64,000 bases of DNA from Melampsora larici-populina 98AG31 (Eukaryota > Basidiomycota > Pucciniomycetes > Pucciniales > Melampsoraceae), in NCBI RefSeq assembly GCF_000204055.1, contig NW_006768766.1:2842524-2906523 (forward strand). The letters run 5' to 3'. The notes beneath the pieces were generated by a model. It saw only the letters and a list, made by a program, of their open reading frames with translations, was not told where the DNA came from and made no database searches. A program made the translations under genes and the position numbers. Each line of letters begins with the position of its first letter. The first letter of the stretch is position 1. Below are positions 21,399-34,700 of the stretch, piece after piece.

Positions 21399-23552
21399 AT
21401 GCCTCCAAAAAAAAATCAAAAGAAGTCCAACCAGGGCTCAAAATCAGCTTCAAAAGTTGTTTCGAAGGCAGCAACTCCTCAGACGCCTGGTACACCTTTA
21501 GAAGCCATCCCACCTCCAAAGCCCAGTACTATCGTGGTAGGAATCAACTTTGGTCAAACTGCCAGTAGCGTTTCCCTCATCAACAAAGTAAGTGCAACCA
21601 CCAAATGTCATTTGATCTCGTTTTGTTTTCTTCACATATGCTGATTATGCTTCAAACATCTTTTGCCAGGACGGATCGGCTGATTGTATTGCCAACGATG
21701 ATGGAGAAAGGCAGATACCCAGTGTTGTTTCTTACTCTGGTGCCCAAGTCGTACGTTACGCGGTACTCGATCATTTCTTTCCGCAGTCATTCAACGACTG
21801 ATTTTGGTTTTCTGGCCCACCCAGTACATCGGTAATCCAGCTCGTCTTCAACTGGTCAGGAATCAGGCAAACACCATCGTCGGTTTCAGAAACTTGTTAG
21901 GCAAAACGTAAGTGATTGGATATATTTCATGTCCGTTCGTCTTTGCTTCCACGTCTCACGATCATGGCTGTTTGGATTGTAGCTATGAGCAGGTCAAAGA
22001 CGTCAAACCTCTTTACAACTCTGCTCCATTAATCAACAAGGACGGTCAACCTGCTTACTCGATCAAGATCCAAGCCGATGAAGACTCGCCTGAATCAGCC
22101 CAAGAACATATCAAAACAGTCACTGAGATCAACACTAAATACTTGGAGACCTTGTTACAATATGCACAAGATTTCGTTGGTCGCAAACCAGACGCAGCTG
22201 TCTTCTCGATCCCAAGTTACTTTGATGCCGCCCAAATCGAAGCCCTTCGATCAATTGCGGAAGATAAACTAGGCGTCAAGGTCTTACAGTTTATCGATGA
22301 AGCTACTGCGACTGCCATTGCATATGACCTGGCCGACCTCAAGTCTGGCCGACGTGAAGCACAATCGAACGTGATTGTTTTGGATATCGGGGGTAGCACA
22401 TCCACAGCGACGGCCTTATGCCGCCGGCACGGTTTATATGTTCCTCTAGCCTCTAGCACTGATACACGGATAGGTGGAAACCAATTTGACAACCAATTAA
22501 TGGAATATTTCATCAAAGAGTTTAACAAGAAAAACAAAACCAATTTGAACATGTCCGACGATCAGAATCATCGTTCTTTAGTGAAACTAAGGCTTGCGGC
22601 CGAAGTTGCGAAGAAAACGCTCTCAGCGTCGAATTCAGCAAACTGTAGTGTTGACAGCTTGTTTGATGGATACGATTTCAGTGGAAGCATCAACCGTATG
22701 CGTTGCGATTTGCTTCTCAACAAACATTATGCTGGAATTGTGACTTTGATCAATGAGACCATTTCGAAGAGCGGATTGGAGAAAGAGGACTTTCACGAGG
22801 TTAGTTTTACCATTGATCATCGTGGTTGAATGGTTTGACTGACTGGCATGTCCATTGGTCAACAGCTGATTCTCGCAGGTGGCTCCGCGAAGCTGCCAAA
22901 ACTTTACGATCTCGCACAAGCCCTCAATCCCCACATCCAAGTTCAATCCGCAATCGAACCGGACGAAGTCGTAGCTATCGGATGTACATTACAAGCAAGA
23001 CTCAACGTGCAAAACTATCCGCTCGATTCTGAAAAATTCAAAGCCGAATTTACATCTACCTTAACGCCAGAGTGCTCTGCAGTTGAATGTTTATCGAAAC
23101 CTATCGGTTTACTACTACCATCAGATGACCTCACCTCACCTCATGTGAAAGACGGCAAGCGATTTGTCACACTACTCGATGCCTTTACACCTCTCCCGAT
23201 CAAACAGTCATTCCAAATTGCATTATCTAAAACTGGACAGAGTGGTCAAATCCCTATTGACATCTGGCAAGGGGTCCAGTCGTTCAAGGTCGAAGAGCCT
23301 AAGCCAAACGGACACGGTAAGAATGAGGCAGATGATGAAGAGGATGAGGATGATGAAGACGAAGAGCCTGTACGGACTCGTGTTGTTCACCCAGAGTGTG
23401 CAGTTGCTCATGTGGATGTTCAGAATGTTCAAGCTGGAGAGAACATCACAATCGTCCTGACAATCGAAAACAGACAGGGTAAAGTTCAAGTCTCAACTGG
23501 CTCAAAGGGTACTGAAAACAGTGTACAGGCTGAGTTCAGCTTAGGTTCATAA
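21399..23552 (+). CDS. SSZ1: Ssz1-type Hsp70 of the ribosome-associated complex
   Basis: Five exons: 21399-21587, 21670-21750, 21825-21907, 21983-22799 and 22866-23552, all GT-AG and in phase, giving 618 residues. The Hsp70 nucleotide-binding domain is clear: phosphate-1 motif GINFGQTASSVSL near 48, then VLQFIDEATATAIAYDL, VIVLDIGGSTSTATAL, and adenosine motif LILAGGSAKLPKL. The first loop departs from canonical GIDLGTT, and the C-terminus is a short beta-rich tail with an Asp/Glu-rich insert rather than a full substrate-binding domain and lid. This matches Ssz1, which pairs with zuotin on the ribosome and supports the ribosome-bound Hsp70 during translation. The basic N-terminal tail (MPPKKNQKKS) is consistent with ribosome contact. 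No lesion. Confidence 0.88.
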
Positions 23553-24677
23553 TCTTGATATCCTATCTCGGTTGGCTGTGTTGTGGAACTCGGCATCTTA
23601 TTTGTTCGTCCTTTAAAGAAAAATCCTATTTGTCATAGAGGGTACCTGATCTTGGGGAGTGTAATTCAATGTGAGGAATAGATGATCCTAATGAAATTGT
23701 GGAAAGTTGCAATGAAGGTACACACTCGTTCATTTGTTGGAAAAGCCGTGTGTACTCAAAACCGGGAGTTGTTACCACATGAACCACACATGTTGGATCC
23801 AAGACTTCCCATCTTGTGATTGATGGTTATCTTCTAACCAAAAATGTCTGTTGCCAAGCAGAGGGCATCGTGCATCAAAGTAGATGTCCGGACTCCAATC
23901 CTTTTGACACCAGACCATATAGATAACATACAAACAAACGGCAAGATTCTTGGCTTATAGGTGACAGCAAGAATCAATTAATTGCACTTTTTTAAAAAAA
24001 ATGTCCAAGTCGCTAAAAGCATTCAAAAGACAAAGTGAGAGGAATTTGAGTTCCTCTGAGTCTTGTTGAGGGCTATTCAAAACTATCCTCAGCGGACCAC
24101 ATTTCGAATTTCTTGTTTTTTGCAACTTTTATAAGACTGAGGAATCTGGGTTTTGTGTTGTTGTGATTACAAGATACTGGGTCCGCGGTTTCGTGTTTCT
24201 TGCCCTGCCATACACGTATATCTTTTCACTCCAGCAAGACTCATCTCAGAGCATCCGGCTATACATAGTTTGCTTATTTTAGCGTAGAATTTTTGTTCAC
24301 CAAGTCCACTTGATGCATGTGGATCACTACATATCCAGACGCTTCTCAACACCAATAAGATGTTGAATGAGAGATTAAACATGTGCCAGTCCCACTGGTA
24401 TATTGAAGCCTAGGCAAGGTTTATCTGCAGGCACTTTCATTTTGATCACCCTCAACAAATTGAAGTATGTTCTGGAACCTTGGGTTGTAATTGAATATCC
24501 AGATAGTGTCAATGTAAAATTCATTGCACTTGTTGAAGACCATCTCACAGCATATTAGGCTTTCTTGACCATCCTCAACAAGATAAAGTGTCTTCTGGGA
24601 TTGAAGATGTGAATTGCTTCAAGCCAGGTTGGAGTATGTTTGTACAGAATATGAAAGTTCAAAAACAAATGGTCCAC
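23553..24677. other. Intergenic downstream of SSZ1
   Basis: A+T-rich, no supported gene. Probably contains the SSZ1 3' untranslated region in the first ~150 bp and then decayed repeat DNA. Confidence 0.45.
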
Positions 24678-24880
24678 TAGGGGGTTTCAAGTCAGGATAT
24701 TTTTGCATGAAATCTTTATGGAATGGCCAAGTTTTGAAATTTTCTGTTTTTTTTTCTGCAAATATACAGTTGACTGTGACAGCATTTCAATTTTTTTTTA
24801 CATTCATGGTGAATTTTACCATCTTGGAGAAGTTGTTGTACTGTAAAAATGCCATAAAAAATTCGACTTGAAACCCCCTA
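24678..24880. mobile_element. TA-flanked MITE with 16-bp terminal repeats
   Basis: The left end TAGGGGGTTTCAAGTC and the right end GACTTGAAACCCCCTA are perfect inverted copies. The 203-bp unit is non-coding, with a TA at each edge. An unpaired copy of the same end occurs at 1816. Confidence 0.82.
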
Positions 24881-25036
24881 CTGTGGACACAAATATTTGA
24901 AGGCCAGATTGATAATTACAGCCAACTATGCAAAAGTCAGACTTTTCAATTTTATGAAAAGTTTGCTGTGTATGGTGGCTGTGAGGTGCCACTTGAGTCA
25001 AAACCACAAAATGTTCAAGTTACATCTGAAACATTG

Positions 25037-25084
25037 TCCAAACGCCCTGTTGAGCGTATTCCATGCTTGAGTCCGCTGCGCTGG
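25037..25084. repeat. Dispersed short repeat, left copy
   Basis: Contains CGCCCTGTTGAGCG and GAGTCCGCTGCGCTGG. An inverted counterpart lies at 29820-29864, so the two copies face each other across the Harbinger element at 25398-29436, though outside its defined ends. Confidence 0.6.
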
Positions 25085-25687
25085 CACCACCAACATATTT
25101 ACCTTGGATCATTTAATACAAGGTATCCTTGGATCCCAACCCTTGGAGAAAACGTTTCCGAGGTTTTGATCCAAGGTAATCCTCAGTGCAAAAGAATACC
25201 TTAGTTCACAACCTTGAATAAAGTCTGTCCAAGGATTTGCCTCCAATGATGCTTTGGATTTCTCGACCCAAGGCATCTATGTTGGCAGTGTGGACAACAC
25301 TTTGTCCATTGTCACCTCCCATGTGTGGTCAATTTGACACAGCCAACCAAATCACCACTTCCACTTGTTGTTTGCTTTATTTTGGCTACAAAGCATTAGC
25401 GGTGTACAAACCTACGACCCATCACGAAAACCCATGTCAAAAACCCATAAAAACCCAACTTTTTTTTGGGTTTTTTTCTTGGGTTTTCGTGATGGGTCTC
25501 TCTGTAAAGGTTTGAACGCCCCACCTGCCATCACATCCCAAAACATGCCTAGGGTCACAGGCCGCAGGCAGCTCCTGTCCTCACTTGATGCTTTGATACT
25601 ACTACACGTCTCTCTTCTTGCATCCACCACAACCCTGACTCCGCCCACTACCTAAGTTTCCTTCCAAATTTAATTGCTTGTTTGACG

Positions 25688-27211
25688 ATGGTGTCCTTCA
25701 TGAAAACCAACCACAACGATGACGATGAAGATACCAATGACGATGATTCAGACGACAATATCGGATACGAAGAACAACTCATCATCTTTGCTTACACTGT
25801 CATGATGATATTATCCATGAACCACCGTGACTACATCCAACGGCAGAAGAGACGATTGGAAGACGATGGATCGATTTTAGATGTTCTATTGATGGTACGC
25901 GAAGAAGCCAAAAGAAGACGCTACCCACTGCCCAGACATCGCCGACCTCGTTGTAGTCAGAAGGCTCGAACGTTCCAAGCTTGGTTCGATGAGTCTGATC
26001 GTACTTGGTTCATGGCCGTAAGCTCAAGTTTCCAAGTATATACAACCTTCTGCGAATTCTATAGTTGATTGTCTTCCTTTTCCAACTTAGGCACGCATGT
26101 CAAAGGACGCCTTTACAAAACTTCTCCACCGAATCGGATGGTGTCCTATCTTTCACAATAACTCGTCTTGTAATCAGGCACCGGTCCAGTGGCAGCTGCT
26201 GGTTGCTTTGGCTAATTTAGGGTTATATGGAAATGGCGGATCCTGTAGTATGAAGGCAAAGTCATTTGACTTGTCAGGTTTGTCCGAAATCTTCTGTACT
26301 AATTTCCTGGTTCATTTTGGAACTGACGTTGGTATTTTGATTTTTGAAAGAGGGCAGCGTAGAGAATTATACTAAACACTGTATCTATGCGATCTTGGAG
26401 CTTGAGGAAGAATTTGTAAGATGGCCAGATGCAGATGAGCGAGCTGAAATTAAACAACGCATTGGTCAATCATCTTGGTTCCAAGATTGCATTGGTTTTA
26501 TTGATGGAACATTAGTACCATTAGCATACGCTCCCTCGAAAAACAAGGAAGATTACTACACTCAAAAGTCCATCTACGCTTTGAACTCACTTATAATATG
26601 TGATGACCGTCGAAAAATAATGTACGCTCATCATGGTTGGTGTGGAAGTGCACACAATCAACGAGTTTTGAAGTCAACTCGTGTATGTCATTTTCTTCAG
26701 GAGCTTTATCCTATCGTCATCCGAACTGACTATAGATGTTTTAGTTCTATAAGGATATCTCATCTTTTTTTCCAAAGGAGAGTATATTGTAGCAGACTCT
26801 GGCTATGCATCAGTGGAGCATATTGTACCGGTTTATAAACGAACACAATCTGGCCCGCTTTCACCTGCTCAAACTCACTTCAACAGGTCACTTTCCAAAA
26901 TTCGAATTGCCTCAGAACATTGCAATGGCATGTTACAGATGAGATTTGGATCCCTTCACGAGTTGCGACTATCGATCGGCAACTCAAAAGAAGCAAAGTA
27001 TGTATGTGATTGGATTTCTGCATGCGTGGTCATTCACAACTTCCTCATTGTGGATGGGTCAGCAATGGTAGGACTTCGTATGAACACCAACTTGGAAGCT
27101 GTAGACAACACTGTCAGTCAAGCTCGCAGGTTGGCGTATTTAGACTCTTTGGGAGTGTCGCATCGTGATTGTTTGTTCCGTGCTTTTTGTATAGATAAAG
27201 GTTATTCTTGA
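25688..27211 (+). CDS. PIF/Harbinger DDE transposase
   Basis: Four exons are proposed: 25688-26017, 26091-26277, 26351-26680 and 26778-27211, all GT-AG and in phase, giving 426 residues. The DDE_Tnp_4-type core is intact. The first catalytic Asp lies in IGFIDGTLVPLAY, the second in VADSGY (spliced across the last intron) and the Glu in RIASEHCNGM, with RFG following. The N-terminus is acidic (DDDEDTNDDD) and then basic. No stop or frameshift was found, so this copy may still encode active enzyme. The partner gene in the same element is damaged (28275-28277). It cuts and pastes elements bearing the matching terminal repeats, possibly including the TAA-flanked MITE at 59899-60653 only if the ends were shared, which they visibly are not. 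Confidence 0.88.
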
Positions 27212-27575
27212 AGTTTTTTGTGTGAGATAAGACAACATCTTTTGAAGTTTTTCCTCACTTTTCAACTCTCATCTCTCAGTTTTACAAGTTAACTTAGACA
27301 CGTTTTTGTTTTAAATCGAAGATTTCTAGTTTTTTTTTGAAATCAAAAGTTGCGAAATTACTGAACCTCTTTCAGACTCGATATATTTCAAATTTAAGAG
27401 AGAGAAACTTGGACTACATCATACATCAGGTAGAGAGCCAATAGAATGATCTTCATCATTCCAATACGTTTTGGTTTTTTTCAATCAAGACTATTCAGAA
27501 AACAAAAGAACAAAAGCACTACAGATGAAGGTGAATCATAAAATCACTTCTTCGATTTCACACTTAATTTTATAT

Positions 27576-29280
27576 TTAAGCAATTTCAGACGTGTGCATT
27601 TGAGATGCCGTTGAAGAGGAATTAGTCTCAGACAATTGATTTGAGCTATGAGAAGCCTGAACATCTGGTAACGATCGCAAAGCAAGGGCCTCCGCCTCGA
27701 CGGGGTCCATGTTCCCACGGATAAGATCCACTACCATCTTGCTACGAGCGATTCTTAGCTCTACATTCATCTTTGAGATTGCAATGTTTTCCTTTGAGGC
27801 CAATTCCGCAGCTCGGTTGGTGGTCATCATCTTCAACATTTCTTTGGTGAACTGGGACGTCATTCGTTCTTGGGATTGATTAGCACGGTTTTCCATTTCT
27901 TCTCGATCTTCTTTCGTGGGGAGACGATTCAGCATTGAAAAAACATCTGTAGACATTTGAGGGGACTCTTTTGTGTTGGTAGAGAAAGGGATATCCCTCG
28001 GGTTGCTTCGGAGACGCTTGCTAGACGGATTACAAGGAGTGTTTGGCCGAGACTGTTTGGTTTGAGTGCCTTGAAGGCTCGGTCGGGCTAGTTCTTGCGA
28101 AGATGGCAGATCGTCTTCAATTTGAAGACGTGGTGGTGTATCTTCCCACGTGGGGGACACACTGCTCCCGGTGGGACTGTAAAATGGCTCATCTTGATTT
28201 AAAATCGAAGTTGATCGCTGTTCCTGGTCCCCTAGCGAATCTCTAGAAGCCAGAGGGCTGGCAGAAGGGCGATCTCAAAGTATGGGCTCCAGCTCCTTGT
28301 ACCAGGGACATCGACGTAGGATCTGACTATTTCAGAAACATAGTCTTTCAGTATGAAATAAGCAAAGACCCAGATAGACACACGTACCATCAAGACTTCC
28401 GCCTTCTTCTTCACCTTTCTTAACCCTCCTCTTATTCCACTTGAACACAGCAAGCTCCTCCTTTGAAACAGTGAACTCGATATCTGCTTCGTGATTGCCT
28501 TCTCCAGTCGCTTTTCGGAGATCATCAGCGTGGTGGAACCACGCTACAAGGGCCCCAATCTACATATCGAGATGAAAAGGTAAGACAAATGATGATCCAG
28601 TGACTTGAATCCCGCACACTTACTTTCTTTTCACACTCTCTACCTCCTCTGTCTGCATGCCCCTTGGAAACAAGGTAAGCAGCAACTCGTTCACGAACCA
28701 CACTCTTCTGTTGTGTTCGCCAAGCGTTGTAGTTCTCAAACACGCTGCACCATTCAGCAATTAAATCTATGTCTGATTTACCGTCACTTTCTTCAGGGGT
28801 GAACCAACATTTTCTCGGCTTGGTGTCTCCGTTATGATCATTTTGAGTATTGGATTGAGAGTCTGGTGTAGTTTCACTTTGATTCTCGGACTTAGGTGGG
28901 GACACTTGCTTGGCTTTGGGTTTTGGAATAGGCTTTTGAGAAGGTGGTGCTGGTGTTTTTCGAGGTCGTCCTCGTGGCTTCTTAGGGGGGTCAGGAGTAG
29001 CCATGATAGGATTGGAGGTTGTAGTCTGGCTGGCTGATGGTTTGGACAAGGTGACAACTTGCTGAAGATGTGCCCAATCCGCTGGGGAAAGGGTTGGTAT
29101 TACAAAGGCAGTTGAAGTTAGACTACCGTGAGAATCTGCCGTGTTGGTGCCGATCGAAATGGAAGGGTTTTGAACAGAGCTTGACAGAGGCGGAGTTGGT
29201 GTGGACGTGGGACTGTTGTCTGGAAGGTTGTGGACACTTTGGACGTGTGGCGTTGACATGGAAGGGGTAGTTGAGTCCAT
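27576..29280 (-). pseudogene. Harbinger accessory gene (AT-hook plus Myb/SANT-like), one nonsense codon
   Basis: Exon 1 (29280-28624, 219 codons) is Ser/Thr/Pro-rich and carries an AT-hook KKPRGRPRK followed by a SANT/Myb-like block (WFTPEESDGKSD … AEWCSVFENYNAW). Exon 2 starts at 28559 (IGALVAWFHHADDL). Its donor is ambiguous, near 28384. The last exon runs from about 28330 to 27576 and contains RCPWYKELEPIL-stop-DRPSASPLASRDS. The TGA at 28275-28277 interrupts an otherwise continuous coding segment that ends in a coiled, Met/Glu/Lys-rich region. An arginine (CGA) fits the position. Function in transposition is inferred from position and family layout. Confidence 0.75.
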
Positions 29281-29436
29281 CTTGAACTCAACTATCTGTT
29301 TTTCTTTGATGGGTGGTCAGATCTACCAATTTCAACCCATGTGAAAAAACCTGTCGAAAAAAACCCAAAAAAAAGTTGGGTTTTTATGGGTTTTTGACAT
29401 GGGTTTTTGTGATGGGTCGTAGGTTTGTACACCGCT

Positions 29437-31788
29437 ATTGTTTTGACTTTTTAAAATTGATATTTACAGTACTCAAAGTTGTGTATACTTTGCTGTGCAT
29501 AGTTTTCTTTTCTTTTTTCACAAATTCACACAACCAGGGAAGATCTTAATGACAAGATGAACCGGTAGATAAGGTCCTGATGATTCATTTAGAGAACTAT
29601 TATTGTTATGACAATACTCATGATGATGCATTCAAAAATCATTGTCATCTGAAGGAAGGCATTTTTTGTAGGCCATGGGCAGAACAAATAAATTGGTTCT
29701 AGGATTCAGTTCAATACATCAGACTCTTTTTCTATGGATGGTGATCTGGACAAGGAGGCATAATGAAGCATAGCACATCAAAGGGGAAAGAAAGATGAAT
29801 GGATTAACAAAATCATTCTGTCCAGTGCAGCGGACTCAGACTCTGCCCGCTCAACAGGGCTTTTGGGGGATGGTTCAATTGCAATTTTCCTTACGCCGCG
29901 AGCCCCGAGCACACGCAAGTTGGCCGTCCAAAGACCTAACCTAATGTATCTCACGCACCCACAGGCTGGCCAAACGGGCTGTCAGGCCACCACGGTTTTT
30001 TTGGAAGGTGACCTATAAAAGCTTCGGCGGCTCGATACCGTTCGCTCTTCCCAACGCCATCATCACTCTTCACCTCCTTTGCAATTCAGGCCAGACGATC
30101 GTCAATGAGTTAATCGATCATCAAATCTCACCCTCGTCCCACCATTCCTCCTCTCGGCATACTTTCCGATCCCGATCCCGATTCCTTATCTCCTTCATCA
30201 TTCCCTTTCCTCATCATCCCTTTCTCTCTTTTTCTCCGAGTAAGAAACTCCACGCCAGTCAGGTTGCTCCGCACGCTTGCTGAAAGGGTCAAACCTCAAT
30301 TAAATTTGATTTGACCAAAAAAAACTTTTGGAATTGATAGCCATATTGCGGACTGACCGTTACAGGTGTGGAAGATTAAATGAATAGCTCCTTGAGTTGA
30401 AGCTCGAGTACCGATTTGAATCGGAAATGCTTAGTTCTGTCATGGGATTTGGCGTTGGTGCGAACTTCTTAGTTACGGAGCTCATATTCAAATCTTTTCT
30501 TTCTTTGTTTTTTTATGATCATAATGTATTATAACTTTTATATTGTATTAAGCATTTTGAAGATAACGAAATCCCACTCTTGATCTTGCTAGAATTTCCA
30601 GCAGGATGACCATGATTTCATCCCTGGCCACAAAGCTTTTCTTCCCATCGAATATTTAAGCCGGGCAACGCTGCCCTACTCATCGCTTTCCAGCTCATCT
30701 TCAAAAGAGCGTAATCATTACAATTGGCGACTTGAGAGTGAACTTGATGAGACGACCACTTGCTCCCAACCCCTTTCCTGTCCTTGATTTCCGTGGCCCC
30801 CTATCGTTCCCAGAACATTCAGGGATTCACGTGACGTGCTAGGTGATATACCATTAAGTCCAACACGATAATGGCTACTTACGTTCCGCCGACACTTATA
30901 AAAGTTAACTCCTCAGTGATGTTTGAATTTTTCAATAGGACCTGTGGATTTGTAAGAAGGAGTTTAGGCACCTCCGATTTTAAGGCAATGATTCAAAATG
31001 GACAAGCTTGGAATTTGTCTGTGGATCGCACCTCGTGTCAATGTATAAGTATAGATCTTTAGCTGGGCGTATTTTGACCAATGAGTACCACTATTGATCA
31101 AGTGATCAAAGTTCATAATGAACAATTAAAGACATATCTTCCAAGCACATCAACATGAAAGGCACATCAATTGAAGGTGTTCTCCAATTAGACCTCTTGA
31201 ATCAAGTGTAATCCAAGTAGGTAAACCTTCCAAAAAATCCTTCTCAAACAATCTGTTTTGTTAAACAAACCAAACAAATCCATCATCTCAAGCTTCAGTT
31301 TCCCAAAACTCTTTCTCTTCAACCAATTCCATCCAGTACCAACCAAATCCTTTTTCTCATACTCTTTACAAATATAAATCAATCCAATTCAATTAAAATA
31401 AAATAAATTCTAACCCTTTGATTTTGTTACAAGAAATCGAATAAATCAAGAAAAAAAAAACGAGTTCAACTAAACAAATTCCAATTCTCTTTTGAAAGAT
31501 TAAATAAATTAAAGATATATATAATGAAATGAAGTAACAAAAATCTTCAACCGTTTGATCAATATGTATGAACGATTTTTTTTTCTGTTGTTTTGTGTAT
31601 CCTATTTTACAAGATCCCCAAGAAAAAACCAAGAAATCCCCACAAGAAAGATCGCTCCTCGAAAGAATCAAAATAATTTACCTTCAATAAATCAATAAAT
31701 CATGACCCAATAAATAATTCCAAACCCAAATCCTTTTTCATCACCAAAGATCCAAATCCAACTTTTTTACTTTGATTTTTTCAAACCT
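29437..31788. other. Intergenic with two promoter-like islands
   Basis: Around 29990-30030 a CCTATAAAAGC TATA-like box precedes a pyrimidine-rich stretch, and around 30640-30720 TATTTAAGCC precedes another. Neither leads into a recognisable gene. The open frames at 30008-30283 and 30871-31062 carry no domain. At 29820-29864 lies the inverted partner of the short repeat at 25037-25084. The rest is A+T-rich and the last ~500 bp are probably the 3' end of the minus-strand transcription factor gene. Confidence 0.4.
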
Positions 31789-34700
31789 TCATCCAAAATA
31801 CTCACGATCCAAATCAATCATAAACCAAAACCTAGTATCATTCATCAATCTATCCAATTCATCATTCATCGGATCCTCAATCACTCCAATCATCTTTTCA
31901 TGATCTTTTAAATCTTTATCAATCCTTTCAATTGATGATTCAATCAAATCTAAATATTCACAATTCTTATTAAAATCAATCGAATGTAATCTACCAATCA
32001 AATTTCGATTAGATTGTAAATTTATATAACCTGGTATTAATTGTGAAATCCAAAGTATAAATCCTGTAGCTAATCCTAATCTAAAAAAATCAATTCCAAT
32101 TCCAAAAGATAGACATCAGTTTTCATCAGATTCAAGCATCAAATCTTTCCAAAACAATCAACTCTCAATACTCACGTCACTTTATGATACTCAACATTGA
32201 TTCCCAACTCTTGCATTTCTTTTCCACTCTCACCTTTCATTTTAAGATGCGGATCTAATCTACCACTAATAGTAGTCGATAAGATCGCTTCTGCATACCT
32301 ACATCCTTCTCTTGCCCAATGTAATCTTGAAGTATCCATCACAATCACTTTTCCATCTTGACAAGGCCAAACTCCTGCATGCTATCATTCGCAGCCAATT
32401 GTTTTCCATTCCAAGTTCAATCACCACCACCAAAAAGAATCAAGTTTATCAATTTGAATGATAAGAAGCAAAAAACAGTTTGTTGAAAGTTGGGATTTCA
32501 AAAAAAAAACTTCACATACCATTATATAAAGATAAACATACTGATGTGGACTTCTAAGACCGAAAAACAATTCAGGTGTTTCTTCTCTCCAATGTGTAAG
32601 CCAATCATCCAATTCCTTCACTAAACCAAAAACTTCAGGTGCCACATATTTAGCTCGACGTTCATGTAACGGACCTGGATATCGTCTGCTATCTAATTTA
32701 TCCTGTACATGTGCAAGTACTAAGACTAGTTCAACATGTCTAAAAATTTATCCAAAGACAAAAAGGAGAAACCAAAGATCTTAGATCGACATTCGTTCAT
32801 GGGTTTTTGATAATCAACTAAGAAAAAAATCACAAACGCTTGAATCAATTTATCTGAATCGTTTGACCATTTTGACGATCTCAAAAGTTTCGCATGATCC
32901 GTAATAACTCTTCTAGGTGAACAAATCAAATACATCTTATTACTAAAAATACAAAACCTATTTCATATCATTCAAACAAAATTCATGTTAAACTTCAATC
33001 ATAAATTTTCTTTCCCAACGAAAAAACTGATCATCATCAACTTACAAATGACTATAAATCACAACCAAAAGCCAAAGTCTACCTTTCTCTACCAATTCGA
33101 TTTCTTTGGTATTCCTAGTATAATGAAAAGATCAAAGTCAACATCCAAAACTCAACATCAAAAGATCTAGGGTGAGATATGAAAGATTGAACAAACCCTC
33201 TTAGACTAGGATCAGTTAATTTAACAAAGACTTTATGTAAATTCAATGTTAAAGAAAGTGTCACAAAATGAGCACAGATACTATGAATACCTACGTAACC
33301 AAACATAAAAAAATCAACCATCATCACGATTTATGCATCATAACTCATTTCAAAAGGAAGATGGCTTACCATGATAGATAGCTAGGGTCATGATCCCTTT
33401 CACATCTTGATGATTATGATTTCTATTTTTTTGTTTTTTAACAAAGAATGAAGATCACAATCAAAAAGAATTCGAATGTTCTAAACTCAAAATCACATAC
33501 CTGGTAGGGAACATCGTACATCTCGTCAATGTTTTCGCTTCATCTAAACAAGTTTCGAAAATCGCATTATGACCCAACACTTTAGCCGACACACTCAGTA
33601 CAGAAGCCAACAATAAATCCGATACAGATCTAATACTATCAATCTCTTCTCGATCCTTTTAAAAAGAAAAGGACACGAAAAAAAAAGGCACAAAAGCATC
33701 AAGTTTTCAAACCTCTTTGAAAGTTTTCAAAAAAGAAAAAAAAAACTTGTGGAAAAAGAAATGACAAACTGATTGACACCAAGTGAGTCGATTAGAATGT
33801 TTTTGAAAAAATAAATCCCAATAAGCTTGAGCATGATAACAAGTAACTCTTCCAGTTCCAATCAAATCATTAGCTCTTAATTCTAAAGGTTCATTGGGTG
33901 ATCGCCCATTCAGATTTCGATAACCACTCCCAGGAATCGGAACTGTTCTTCTGTACAGTGTAGGTGGTGGTACTGAATTTAACAAAAGATGATCATTTTT
34001 CAAATTGGTCATTTTGGTGAAAACAAAAACAAACAAGATATGAACCGCTAATAGAGTATCTCAGTCTTACCTTGAGCTGTTGAATTCTCATTAACCTGTT
34101 GTGATCTTTCTGAATTCAAAGTAGGTTGATCAGATGGACGCCTATGATGGTTTTGATCGGGATGACTATTCTGATTTGATTGATGTGAATTTAAAGGACT
34201 TAGATTGCTATAAGATGAAGGAGGTGGAGTTGAATCACGAATCGTTTCTTTTGCTGGATTCATAGACGGATTCAAAAGGAATGAAATCGAATGAGCCTGT
34301 TGACCTCTTTGAGGACAGTTGATGATTTCTTCCATTGTCGGATTCAACCCGACTGGAGCAATCGCTTTTGGGATGGTAGGGTCATGACCAGGTGAAGGTC
34401 CCCTGAGAGGGTACCCTACCAAGACTCGAGCAGGTAATGATGGTCGTGGTTTAGGTGTGATAGTACTGTGATGATGATGATGATGAGAATTGAGATTATG
34501 AATTGAAGTTGAAGTTGAGAATTGATTTGAGTGCATGAGATGATTTGAATGCTGAGATGATGATTGATTGAATCTGGTAGGTTGATGAGAGTTTTGATAG
34601 ATTGAGTAAGCCGAGGTAGGAGAGAATTGATCGAGTAAACTGATTTGGTTTTGAATGATTTGAATTTGATGATGTTGTCTTTCGATGACGTTCTTTAATT

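Larger units (their letters stand above)
25398..29436. mobile_element. Complete PIF/Harbinger transposon, TSD ATT
   Basis: Terminal inverted repeats begin AGCGGTGTACAAACCTACG and match for about 80 bp, including runs of AACCCATGTCAAAAACCC. The trinucleotide ATT is duplicated at 25395-25397 and 29437-29439, the 3-bp duplication expected of PIF/Harbinger. Inside are two convergent genes: a DDE transposase on the plus strand and a SANT/AT-hook-like accessory gene on the minus strand. That is the usual two-gene layout of the superfamily, in which the accessory protein helps nuclear import and DNA binding. Length 4039 bp. Confidence 0.9.

Noticed and set aside
30008..30283. 91-codon open frame behind a TATA-like box
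   Set aside because: No motif, Ser/His/Pro-biased composition and no splice-compatible continuation; kept only as a promoter-like island.
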